From the NCBI GenBank assembly GCA_002501535.1, contig DLTY01000054.1, positions 1-9,922 of the forward strand: a stretch of 9,922 bases of DNA, written 5' to 3'. The stretch's first letter is position 1. The number at the start of each line of letters is the position of its first letter. The position numbers were made by a program, and so were the translations under genes. The stretch is from a bacterium UBP7_UBA7824. GTDB taxonomy: Bacteria; UBP7; UBA6624. The notes under the pieces were generated by a model that worked only from the letters and a program-made list of their open reading frames with translations, had not been told where the DNA came from and made no database searches. This document shows positions 1 through 6,778 of the stretch, one piece after another.

Positions 1-182
1 ATTTTTTTTATTTTTTTTAAATCGCTTTCTTTTGAGCCACCCCACCGAATTGAATTCGTGCAAATAAATGTCAAGTCTTTATCTTCTCTTCTTAGCGATG
101 CGATATGTTTTTCTTCAGGTTTTATTTCTGAGAGCATGTCATTGACATTCGCGGTGAAGATTTCCCAAGGGTGTTTATTCAT
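1..182 (-). CDS. Unrecognised protein, N-terminal 60 codons (runs off the window)
   Basis: The frame opens with ATG at 182-180, inside the last codons of ddl (8-base overlap ATGAATAA), and stays open to the window edge, so the C-terminus is missing. The visible product begins MNKHPWEIFTANVNDMLSEI and continues as a charged, soluble-looking stretch (about residues 20-38 rich in Lys, Glu and Arg). A short hydrophobic/Cys patch (LTFICTNS, about 37-44) and RWGGSKES follow, ending in a Lys-rich run. No signal peptide or membrane segment is visible. That argues against FtsQ, the classical ddl neighbour, which has an N-terminal membrane helix. The same overlap pattern occurs at three other junctions here, which supports a real translated gene. 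The last codons lie in two runs of eight A, a place where sequencing or replication slippage could shift the frame. I do not recognise the family. Confidence 0.7.
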   Translation of the reverse strand, partial: MNKHPWEIFTANVNDMLSEIKPEEKHIASLRREDKDLTFICTNSIRWGGSKESDLKKIKK

Positions 183-1077
183 AGTCGCTAAGTACCATCA
201 TAAGAAATTTTTCGAAGCCAAAGCCTGCTTTTTGTGCACTTAAGGGCAAAAGGCTTAAATTTGTCATTCCCGGTATTGTATTTGTTTCAAGGTACCATAT
301 ATTTTTATCATCAATTATGAAATCTGATCTTGAGAAGGATTTGCAACCCAATGCTTTATGAGCATCTAATGCATATTTTTTTATTTTAGTTTGAATTGAT
401 ATTTCTAAATTTTTTGGTTTTTTTATGTATTCCGTTTCTCCAGATGTGTATTTTGATTTGTAGTTGTAAAAGGATTCTTTTCTTGGTTTTATTTCTATCA
501 CGCCTAATGATTTTATTTTCTTGCCTGTCTCCATGACCCCAACTGTTAATTCCCTGCCTTTTATATATGGTTCAACAAGGCATTTTTTTGACACTGATAA
601 ATTTTCCCAATCTTCATCTGTTTCAATCAGCGTGGTGTCTATGCTGGAACCTTCATTTATTGGCTTAACTATCAGCCTGTGATTAAAACCTTTGAATCTA
701 GGCTTTTTCTTTTTGTTGTACATTTCTTGTGGGAGAACGGGTAACCCTTGTGAATCCATTAATTTTTTTGTTTTTACCTTGTCTAAAGCAAGAGAGCTTT
801 GTTTTGCCCTGGATCCAACGTATTCAATTTTGTGTAATTCTAAAAATGCTTGAATTGCACCATCCTCCCCTCCCCCTTTGCCATGAAGGCATGGAAAAAT
901 AAGTATATTTTCCAGATCCTCTTCAAGTATTGAAACAAGGTCATCCGCGATTTTTATATCTTTTTTTTCTGTACAGACATGAAAGCTTTTTATTGCTTTG
1001 TAGGTCTGAGTCATTGAGTTTAGGCTTACTTCCCTTTCTGTAGACCAGCCTCCTCCAAGGACGATTATTTTTTTCAT
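175..1077 (-). CDS. ddl: D-alanine--D-alanine ligase (Ddl)
   Basis: Cytoplasmic ATP-grasp enzyme that joins two D-alanines for the peptidoglycan precursor pentapeptide. The 300-residue product is near the usual family length. Visible motifs: the N-terminal GGWSTEREVSL with catalytic-type Glu14; HGKGGGEDG (about 65-73); the ATP-binding lysines near 101 and 138; EGSS (142-145); FYNYKSKYTSG (203-212) with the lid Tyr near 210; and the metal/phosphate site SRSDF (249-253) followed by LETNTIPGMT (263-272, Glu264 and Asn266), then the SLLPLSAQKAG tail. The start is taken at 1077 because that Met sits directly before the first beta strand and gives a 4-base ATGA overlap with map. An upstream in-frame extension to 1116 adds only 13 residues read from the map coding frame. 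One oddity is GSSID where the family normally has GSSVG. No Shine-Dalgarno is evident, so translation is probably coupled to map. Confidence 0.95.
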   Translation of the reverse strand: MKKIIVLGGGWSTEREVSLNSMTQTYKAIKSFHVCTEKKDIKIADDLVSILEEDLENILIFPCLHGKGGGEDGAIQAFLELHKIEYVGSRAKQSSLALDKVKTKKLMDSQGLPVLPQEMYNKKKKPRFKGFNHRLIVKPINEGSSIDTTLIETDEDWENLSVSKKCLVEPYIKGRELTVGVMETGKKIKSLGVIEIKPRKESFYNYKSKYTSGETEYIKKPKNLEISIQTKIKKYALDAHKALGCKSFSRSDFIIDDKNIWYLETNTIPGMTNLSLLPLSAQKAGFGFEKFLMMVLSDYE

Positions 1078-1865
1078 TTGAATATTAATGAAGGTTTCTT
1101 TGACCACAATTCGCAATCTGTAAGAATCATTGGAGGGTCGTTTACGACTACAGTATGCTCATAGTGAGCCGTTAAAGAGTGGTCTTGAGTCACAACAGTC
1201 CATCCATCAGATTTTGTGTATGTTTTTGTGTTTCCTTGTGATGCCATTATTTCTATTGCTATGCATTGGTTGCTGGATAACGTCTCTCCTGTTCCTTTTG
1301 TTCCAAAATTTGGAATAAGAGGCTCTCCATGTAGTATTGTCCCTATGCCATGTCCAAAAAGTTCTGTGCTGGGGTTATAGCCTTCTTTCAAGAGTACTTC
1401 TTGTGTAGCGAAGCCTATATCACCAGTTTTCTTTCCAGGTTTTGCTTGTTCTATTGATTTGTAGAGTGAATTCCATACACAGTCCAAAAAATCCATGTTT
1501 TTTTGAGATATTTGACCAACTGGATATGTGTATGCAGAATCAGAGTACATTTTTTCGAAAATGACTCCAAAATCAACTGTAACAATGTCACCCTCAAGAA
1601 GTATTCTGTCTGAAGGAAAGCCATGCACAAAATCCTCATTAACGCTTATGCATGTAGCAAACGGATAATTGTTATAGCCTTGGAAAGCAGGTTTTGAGTT
1701 TCTTTCTTTTATCTCTGCTAAAACCATGTTTTCAATTTCTATCGTTCTTACTCCAGGTTTTACGAATTGCTTTAATGCAAGCAGCACCTCTCCGGTTATC
1801 CTCGCGCTTTCTTTTGATCTCTTGAGTGAGCTTTTGTCAAGTATTTGTGTGTTTGATCTATTCAT
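1074..1865 (-). CDS. map: Methionine aminopeptidase, type I
   Basis: Removes the initiator methionine from nascent cytosolic proteins, using a dinuclear metal centre. The 263-residue product matches bacterial type I length. All five metal ligands can be placed: Asp98 (VDFG), Asp109 (YSDSAY), His172 (GHGIG), Glu205 (IAIEIM) and Glu236 (AHYEHTVVV). The substrate-side histidines His81 (VHGFP) and His179 (LHGEP) are also present. GDIVTVDFG and HYEHTVVV are typical of the pita-bread fold. Around His179 the common HEEP/HEAP is replaced by HGEP, and a short tail follows residue 250 (ELWSKKPSLIFK). The start overlaps the end of the upstream ChbG-like gene by 8 bases (ATGAATAG), and its stop overlaps the ddl start as ATGA. 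It sits mid-operon between an envelope-type module and a cell-wall gene, which looks like housekeeping read-through rather than a functional link. Confidence 0.95.
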   Translation of the reverse strand: MNRSNTQILDKSSLKRSKESARITGEVLLALKQFVKPGVRTIEIENMVLAEIKERNSKPAFQGYNNYPFATCISVNEDFVHGFPSDRILLEGDIVTVDFGVIFEKMYSDSAYTYPVGQISQKNMDFLDCVWNSLYKSIEQAKPGKKTGDIGFATQEVLLKEGYNPSTELFGHGIGTILHGEPLIPNFGTKGTGETLSSNQCIAIEIMASQGNTKTYTKSDGWTVVTQDHSLTAHYEHTVVVNDPPMILTDCELWSKKPSLIFK

Positions 1866-2616
1866 AATTTTTAATCTCGCTAAATTTTATCAATTTTATT
1901 GATTGATTTTCTTTAAAAAACATTTTTAATTTTTCGTTTACAAGTGTGGATAATTCAATTTCCCTTTGCCATGAATACTGACAACCTTCTATAACTTTTT
2001 TATTTATCGATCCAGGCCTACATGGCATGTCTGTGATGCCGTTTTTTAAATTTTTTAAAATTTTTAGAAAACCTGGGAGTGTAATGGACGGCTCTTCATA
2101 GAAGTCTTCAGAAAAATGATCAGCTGTTTTAATGTTTTTTGCCTTTGCTGCATCTTTCTGCCAGCGAAAAAGAGTCCTAATTGGAATTTTTTCTAATTCT
2201 GCAATCTCTAAAGCAATTTTGAAAATTTTTGGATTATTTTCCATTTCATCTGAACAACAAATCCACCTGGGCTCAAATGACTCTTTGGCTTTTTTTACTT
2301 GAGTGTGAAATTCTCTTTCAACTTCTTTTGTTTTGGCATTCAGCATCAAATCTCTTCCACTTTTTAAAAAATTACCTTGATTGTCAACAAGTGAGTTGAT
2401 CCCATTTTTTGAAATTGGTTTTCCTTTTGTTGCATTTAGCTGAATGCCTAATTCAGTTTTTGTTCTTCGCAAGGCTTTTAAGAATTTTGATTTTTTAGTT
2501 GTGTTTACTATTGCTACGTTTTTGAGAACCCCTTCCCTGCAAGCTCTTGTTATACCTTTGTCAACAGCTTCAAACAATCCAAAATCATTTGCTGCAAGGA
2601 TTAACTTTTTACTCAT
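1858..2616 (-). CDS. ChbG/HpnK (YdjC) family protein, probable catalytically dead pseudoenzyme
   Basis: The 252-residue product follows the YdjC/ChbG/HpnK carbohydrate-deacetylase layout from end to end. It has an N-terminal LILAANDFGLFEAVDKGI, then TELGIQLNATKGKP (54-67), SLVDNQGNF (75-83), PRWICCSDEMENNPKI (116-131), IPIRTLF (144-150), DMPCRPG (196-202), and the C-terminal WQREIEL and LIKFSEI. Active members of this family carry ADDFG, GlHLtLt, SHqHvH and cHPG at the corresponding places. Here these read ANDFG, GIQLNAT, SDEMEN and CRPG. The catalytic first Asp is Asn10; the His positions become Gln59, Asp123 (with Met125 and Asn127 after it) and Arg200. Only Asp11 of the metal-site residues remains. 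The fold and reading frame are intact, so this is not simple gene decay. Deacetylase activity is unlikely; a binding, scaffold or regulatory role is inference. It overlaps the DUF4340 gene upstream and map downstream by 8 bases each. Confidence 0.8.
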   Translation of the reverse strand: MSKKLILAANDFGLFEAVDKGITRACREGVLKNVAIVNTTKKSKFLKALRRTKTELGIQLNATKGKPISKNGINSLVDNQGNFLKSGRDLMLNAKTKEVEREFHTQVKKAKESFEPRWICCSDEMENNPKIFKIALEIAELEKIPIRTLFRWQKDAAKAKNIKTADHFSEDFYEEPSITLPGFLKILKNLKNGITDMPCRPGSINKKVIEGCQYSWQREIELSTLVNEKLKMFFKENQSIKLIKFSEIKNYE

Positions 2617-3826
2617 TAACTGTTTGGATGTTTTTGTTCCACCATTCCTCTGGAAATTTCCATATTATTCCAGATTTAGAAAATTGAATAATTGATTCAT
2701 TTGGATAAAAAATAATATCAAGTTCAAGATTGTTTTTGCTGCATTTAACCTCTAAAGATTCTTCCTTTGTTAAGCTTGTTACATTAGCTGGTTTTGCATC
2801 TTTTGGCCAAGCTCCAGAAAGTATTTCAACCCATTCTTTCCGACTTTCTGAAGAGATTGATTTTTTATTTTTTGTAAAATCACATTCTTCTGAATTTTCT
2901 ATTTCTAGAAAAACTTCTCTATAGATACTTTCGTTTGTTTTTAAAATTAAATCAGGCTTCCAATTTTTTTCCATATAGAAGCCACCAAAGGATTCACCCC
3001 AAGACGCCCAATAGCCTTCATAAGGGTTTAGCATTATCTCAAGAGGTTTTTCTTCATCGTATTTTTGTATTGATATCTTGACAGCGGGATCACTCAAAAA
3101 ATCTCTGTAGTTAAGCTTTTCCCCCTCTGTCGTGCCTATTGTTTCGATAATTTGTTGAATTTTCTTTGTTGAAACAGGAAGATCTGCACTTAAATCCTGC
3201 CATTGATTGCCTTCTGTTCTTTTCAGGTCCCATAAAACTATTTTTTCAAAATCATTAAAACCTGGAATGTTTAGATGTTTCGTGTTTACATGAGCAGAAA
3301 TGCTTTTTACTTCATCAGGTTTTATTTTTGTTAGCCTTTTATCGACCCATGATTCAACCTCACCGACAAAAGACTGGTAAAAAGAAAAATCGATAAGATG
3401 GATTTTTTCATCGTTTAAAAATCTTAAATATGCTTTTTCAGACAACGCTGGAGACCCTATGTAAAAAATTGATTCTCTATAATTGGATCTGATCGTGATT
3501 TTCATTGCATTTGAGCTTAATCCATACTCCTCATAACTTTCAATTGCCTCAAAGGAGTCGAGTGCTTTTATTTTTTTGAGTGAGTTAAGCGCTGTGTTTA
3601 GTTTTATTTTTTCAGGGCTGTACCCATTAGGGAAATTCAAGACCCATTTATCTGTATAGTTCATCAAGTGAACTTCTAAATCGTCTGATTGTTTTTCTAT
3701 CAGTAGCTCCTGATGCTTTAAATTGCTTATCCACTTGAAGGTGTTTGGTTTAGGCTTCATTAACTGAATTCCAACATAAGCAAGTATTGAAAATGTTAAA
3801 AATATTAAAAATTTATTATTTTTCAT
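2609..3826 (-). CDS. DUF4340 domain protein, N-terminally membrane-anchored
   Basis: The 405-residue product starts with a short basic stretch and one hydrophobic helix (about residues 5-22, FLIFLTFSILAYVGIQLM) with no obvious cleavage site, so it is probably anchored in the inner membrane with the rest in the periplasm. The body shows the DUF4340 pattern: a strand ending in WVLNFPNGYSPEKI (61-74), a helix with EEYGLSS (99-105), FYIGSPALSEKAYLRF (121-136), and WVDKRLTKI (160-168) introducing the second half. DUF4340 proteins are commonly encoded beside GldG-type proteins and an ABC-2 transporter, as here, and are thought to act as envelope-side partners; their biochemical role is unknown. The start ATG overlaps the GldG-like stop as ATGA, and the stop overlaps the next gene by 8 bases (ATGAGTAA). 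A family match, not a functional one. Confidence 0.8.
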   Translation of the reverse strand: MKNNKFLIFLTFSILAYVGIQLMKPKPNTFKWISNLKHQELLIEKQSDDLEVHLMNYTDKWVLNFPNGYSPEKIKLNTALNSLKKIKALDSFEAIESYEEYGLSSNAMKITIRSNYRESIFYIGSPALSEKAYLRFLNDEKIHLIDFSFYQSFVGEVESWVDKRLTKIKPDEVKSISAHVNTKHLNIPGFNDFEKIVLWDLKRTEGNQWQDLSADLPVSTKKIQQIIETIGTTEGEKLNYRDFLSDPAVKISIQKYDEEKPLEIMLNPYEGYWASWGESFGGFYMEKNWKPDLILKTNESIYREVFLEIENSEECDFTKNKKSISSESRKEWVEILSGAWPKDAKPANVTSLTKEESLEVKCSKNNLELDIIFYPNESIIQFSKSGIIWKFPEEWWNKNIQTVNE

Positions 3827-5280
3827 TTTGATTTTCTTTTTATCTGAGTCACTATCACTTGTGATAAAACAGCAAGGATTAAACCGAGGTAAAGCATCAC
3901 TACTTTTAGAATTTCTTGTTTATTGATTGAAATTGGATTTAAATCTCTGCTTTTTGAAGGTACAGCTATCATTTTCTCTCTATCCGACAGCCAGTTAGCA
4001 ATGTTTAATATGAAATTATTGCTAATTGGTAGTGCTTGTTGAATTATATTATCTGCTATGTCTGAATCTGAAACAATAACTCTTTTCTTGTTTTCTTTAA
4101 TGTTTTCCTGAGCAAGGGCTATAAGGAATGGTCCACGTGCTTCAAATTCATCCTTTTTTGCATTTTCATTTTCTTCAATCCAGGTTTGAATGCCGCTATA
4201 TACTAAATTTGAATCTAGCCATTTTGGACTTTTTGAAGTTATTGATTTAGCGGTTGAAAATAGCATAAATTCATTTATGTTTTCAACTATTGGATGAGAG
4301 GTTAAATTGTTTGGAGATGAAAGTATTATCAAGGGGTCAAAGTCTTCTTCAAATGAATCATTTATGTAGTTGTTGCTAATTTCTATTCCTTCTTTTTCAA
4401 GCCATTTTGAAAGAGAGCTTTCATTAGGGCCTTCAAAAATTATTAAAAGGTTTTTAATTGTTGAAATTTTTTCTATTTCTGAATTTAAAAGATTTCCGCT
4501 GCCTCCAATAATTGCAACAATTTCACAATCAGTATCATTTTCTTCATAAAGATTTAATGTTTTTATTTTGTAAGCTCGATTAAGTAGTGAGTTTTTTATT
4601 GTTGTGATTCCCTCTTCTCCATAAAGTTCTTTTTCCCCATGCCCTTGCACAAAGCATATTGTCTTCACATCTTTAGAAAAGCCATAAAGAGCATTAACTA
4701 AACCCTCTTCGTCATTAGTATTCATGATTATTTGTTTGCTGTCTTGAATTATGTATATTTGGTTTTTTCTAGCATTTAAGCTCAATGCTGCAGATGGCTC
4801 CCTGTCAGGATTTATGAATTTATAAGTAATTAATTTATTTTCTTTATTTAATTGTTGAAACATGCTTTCAAGATTTGCTTTATCGGCAATTTGCTTTGTT
4901 GTCTTTTCATAAGGTTCATCAAAAAAAGCGAATATTTCTGTTTGTTCATTTATTTCTTTTGCTATTTTTTTCGTCTCGCCGGAAATTGATCTGATTTTAT
5001 TTCTTGTTAGGTCAATTGGTTTAAGGTTTATTTTTGAGAGAATGAATAGTCCAGAAAATGCAAAAAGTGTCAATATTATTGAAGGCAAATGATCTTTCAA
5101 ATTGTTTTTTTTCTTTATTGTCATCTCTTTAATTGTTAATGAAAAAACAAATGTAAAAAAGGAAATTAAAACTTTAGGTTCTTCAAGGCTTCCTTCAGAC
5201 ATGCTGGTTATTGCAAAAAATATTCCTGAAACAATTACAAAAAATGAAGTTGGTTTTATTTTTTTAATATTTTTTTTCAC
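3823..5280 (-). CDS. GldG-like ABC transporter auxiliary membrane protein
   Basis: The 485-residue product has hydrophobic helices near residues 12-26, 38-51 and 66-82, a large soluble region (about 84-455), and a last helix at about 458-478 followed by a basic KRKSK tail. This is the usual GldG-type layout, with the big domain likely in the periplasm. Family-like signatures are DLTRNKIRSIS..T (90-103), the segment FVQGHGEKE (210-218), which matches the conserved GHGE region, and NIANWLSDREKMIAVPSK near the C-terminus. It sits between the permease and DUF4340 genes, the standard order of these modules. I chose GTG at 5280 as start: it gives a 4-base GTGA overlap with the permease stop, and AAGAGG lies 6 bases upstream. 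A TTG two codons earlier would directly abut that AAGAGG. The transported substrate cannot be told; a gliding function is not implied by the name. Confidence 0.82.
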   Translation of the reverse strand: MKKNIKKIKPTSFFVIVSGIFFAITSMSEGSLEEPKVLISFFTFVFSLTIKEMTIKKKNNLKDHLPSIILTLFAFSGLFILSKINLKPIDLTRNKIRSISGETKKIAKEINEQTEIFAFFDEPYEKTTKQIADKANLESMFQQLNKENKLITYKFINPDREPSAALSLNARKNQIYIIQDSKQIIMNTNDEEGLVNALYGFSKDVKTICFVQGHGEKELYGEEGITTIKNSLLNRAYKIKTLNLYEENDTDCEIVAIIGGSGNLLNSEIEKISTIKNLLIIFEGPNESSLSKWLEKEGIEISNNYINDSFEEDFDPLIILSSPNNLTSHPIVENINEFMLFSTAKSITSKSPKWLDSNLVYSGIQTWIEENENAKKDEFEARGPFLIALAQENIKENKKRVIVSDSDIADNIIQQALPISNNFILNIANWLSDREKMIAVPSKSRDLNPISINKQEILKVVMLYLGLILAVLSQVIVTQIKRKSK

Positions 5281-6023
5281 TTCCAACCTCTTAGTTCCAT
5301 TATTTTTTTGGTTAAAAGAAACCAGAATAGTCCAAACAGCACAAAATAAAAAACATTTTCAGGATGGATTATCCCCTCAGAAAAGTTAGCTAACTTTTTT
5401 TGAAAACCTAATTCCGCAAAACCTTGAAGAAGTGCAGAGTTATTGGTGTTTGTGTTTTCTAGAAAGCCAATAAACCAAAAAGAAAGGAATACTGGAAACG
5501 ATATCGAAAATGCAGCTGTGAGATTGTCTGTAATTGAGGAAATAAATATTCCAAGCCCTGACAATGCAAAAGAAAGTAAAAGCAAACCTATTAAGCCGCT
5601 GAGGTAATGACCATAATCAATGACTCCAAATTTACTTAACCAAATAATTCCTATTGTTGGAAATGACAAGATAGCAAAAATTAAAATTGTAGATGCTATA
5701 AGTTTTCCAAGAATTATGCTGGATGTTTTGATCGGCTGCGCAAGAAGAAACTCAAGAGTGTTTTCTTTTCTTTCTAAGCATATCGTCGATATTGTTATGA
5801 ATGGTGAGAACAGAACTCCAAGGAAACAGCAATCAAGAAGGAGAACGGTCATTGGGCCATCATTCCAATTTCCAGGTGTGGAAAAGGGGTCTGAATAATT
5901 CATGAGATTTAGTGTTAGAAAATAACCTTGAATCAATAAAAGACCAATGAGTCCGATCCAGACACTCACCCCTTTGTTGTGGGCTTGCAGCTCTTTTATG
6001 ATGATTTTTTTAATCACACTCAT
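5277..6023 (-). CDS. ABC-2 family transporter permease (GldF-like)
   Basis: The 248-residue inner-membrane protein has about six predicted membrane segments (roughly 20-39, 58-81, 103-129, 140-163, 168-187 and 222-238). The hallmark of ABC-2 exporters is present just after the second segment: ERKENTLEFLLAQPIKTSSI (84-103) followed by ILGK. This cytoplasmic segment is typical of permeases that pair with GldA/CcmA-type ATPases. It forms the membrane channel for the ATPase encoded just upstream. Its start overlaps the ATPase stop (ATGA) and its stop overlaps the GldG-like start (GTGA). A loop near 41-57 (NYSDPFSTPGNWNDGP) should face the periplasm and resembles the acidic/Gly loops of GldF-type permeases. 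The substrate is unknown; drug or antibiotic-type ABC-2 exporters are the main alternative, but the GldG and DUF4340 neighbours point to the Gld-type subgroup. Confidence 0.88.
   Translation of the reverse strand: MSVIKKIIIKELQAHNKGVSVWIGLIGLLLIQGYFLTLNLMNYSDPFSTPGNWNDGPMTVLLLDCCFLGVLFSPFITISTICLERKENTLEFLLAQPIKTSSIILGKLIASTILIFAILSFPTIGIIWLSKFGVIDYGHYLSGLIGLLLLSFALSGLGIFISSITDNLTAAFSISFPVFLSFWFIGFLENTNTNNSALLQGFAELGFQKKLANFSEGIIHPENVFYFVLFGLFWFLLTKKIMELRGWK
5287..5292 (-). promoter_or_regulatory. Ribosome binding site deciding the GldG-like start
   Basis: AAGAGG on the minus strand, six bases before the GTG at 5280-5278 and with no spacing to the TTG at 5286-5284. The spacing favours the GTG start. 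It lies inside the last codons of the permease gene. Confidence 0.6.
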
Positions 6024-6718
6024 TTTTCTTTTATTGTTTCCAGGTAAATCTTTTTAAGATTTTTATCTTTTATGGTTGAGTCAAATTTAATCTTTCCATC
6101 AGACAGAATAAATGCTCTGGAGCATAATTGTTGAATTATCTCTAGCCTATGACTTGACATTACAAAAGAAGTACCTTCCTTGTCTTTGATGTCTTTGATG
6201 GTTTTTTCAAAATTTACAATTTGTTCAGGATCTAAACCAGTTGTTGGTTCATCTAAAAATACTATTTCAGGCTTGCCTATTAAAGACAAAGCCAATGCGA
6301 CTCTTTGCCTGAAACCCCTGGAGAGAAACTTATTCAATCTGTTGGAAATTTTATCTATTTTCGTCAAGCTGACGACTCTTTCGTATTCTTTTTGAGGATT
6401 TTTTATTGAATGCAGATTAATAGCTAGAGATATTTGTTCATGAGGGTTCATATTAGAGTAAAGCGGTAGTCTTTCTGGCAAGTATCCAATTTTATTTTTA
6501 ATTAGATAGCTGTATTCCGAATAATCTTTGCCTTTAAATTGAACTTGACCGCTGTCCTGCTTAAGAAAGCCAGACAAAATTCTTAATGTGGTAGTTTTTC
6601 CTGCTCCATTTGGTCCAAGAAAGCCCACAATGCTACCTTTAGGAATTTTAAAATTTAAGTTATCAAGTATTTTTTTCCCTGAAAAACTTTTAGTTAAGTT
6701 GTTAACAGTTAGCAACAT
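6020..6718 (-). CDS. ABC transporter ATP-binding protein (GldA/CcmA-like)
   Basis: Cytoplasmic ATPase that powers the adjacent permease. The 232-residue product carries a complete nucleotide-binding domain: Walker A GPNGAGKT (35-42), the IGYLPERLPLY segment after the Q-loop region (77-87), the signature LSRGFRQRV (132-140), Walker B EIVFLDEP (151-158) with the catalytic Glu157, the D-loop GLDP (161-164), and the switch His190 in SSH. The YLPE..PLY and LS+G+RQRV wording is that of the gliding/ABC-2 (GldA-type) subfamily. It is the first gene of the leftward operon. The ATG at 6718 has no Shine-Dalgarno before it, and a weak -10-like TAAGAT ends only 7 bases upstream, so the message may be nearly leaderless. 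Confidence 0.93.
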   Translation of the reverse strand: MLLTVNNLTKSFSGKKILDNLNFKIPKGSIVGFLGPNGAGKTTTLRILSGFLKQDSGQVQFKGKDYSEYSYLIKNKIGYLPERLPLYSNMNPHEQISLAINLHSIKNPQKEYERVVSLTKIDKISNRLNKFLSRGFRQRVALALSLIGKPEIVFLDEPTTGLDPEQIVNFEKTIKDIKDKEGTSFVMSSHRLEIIQQLCSRAFILSDGKIKFDSTIKDKNLKKIYLETIKEK

Positions 6719-6778
6719 ACTGCTTATCTTAAAACTATTACTGATATTCCTGATTGAGAAATTAGAATATTTCTAGTC
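6719..6778. promoter_or_regulatory. Divergent promoter region between the ABC and pan operons
   Basis: This 60-base AT-rich gap is the only noncoding DNA in the window and must hold the promoters of both operons unless they reach into coding sequence. Rightward, TAGAAT (6763-6768) is a good -10 candidate, with only weak -35 matches upstream (CTGATA at 6741-6746, spacing 16). Leftward, TAAGAT (minus strand, 6731-6726) is a weaker -10 candidate without a clear -35. Each candidate lies 7-10 bases from its start codon, and neither start has a purine-rich ribosome site, so short or absent 5' leaders are likely. The location is firm; the individual promoter elements are tentative. Confidence 0.5.
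6763..6775. repeat. Small inverted repeat over the panB -10 candidate
   Basis: TAGAA TAT TTCTA: two perfect 5-base arms around a 3-base centre, ending 3 bases before the panB start codon. The left arm is part of the TAGAAT -10 candidate. It could be an operator half-site pair or a two-way -10 element, but such short AT-rich palindromes also arise by chance. Confidence 0.35.

Noticed and set aside
1..20. Two long T-runs on the plus strand resembling a terminator tail
   Set aside because: No stem precedes them, and on the minus strand they read as Lys codons within an open frame that continues to the window edge.
1078..1116. An N-terminal extension of Ddl by 13 residues
   Set aside because: The extra residues are map coding sequence read in another frame. 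The Met at 1077 directly precedes the first conserved strand and gives the ATGA overlap used elsewhere in the operon.
2444..2695. An 83-codon open frame on the plus strand across the DUF4340/ChbG-like junction
   Set aside because: It is antisense to two supported genes, with no recognisable domain; a chance frame in AT-rich DNA.
5281..5286. TTG start for the GldG-like gene
   Set aside because: It abuts the AAGAGG with no spacing, whereas the GTG at 5280 has correct spacing and a 4-base overlap with the permease stop.
5102..5389. A 95-codon hydrophobic open frame on the plus strand
   Set aside because: It is antisense to the GldG-like and permease membrane segments. The Phe-rich start merely reflects Lys-rich codons on the opposite strand.
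3823..6718. Naming the ABC module as a gliding-motility apparatus
   Set aside because: GldA/F/G-type modules are widespread in non-gliding bacteria, usually with DUF4340 proteins, and no other gliding genes are present here.
6754..6759. TTGAGA as a strong -35 box for panB
   Set aside because: A -10 at normal spacing would fall inside panB, so it cannot drive the annotated start.
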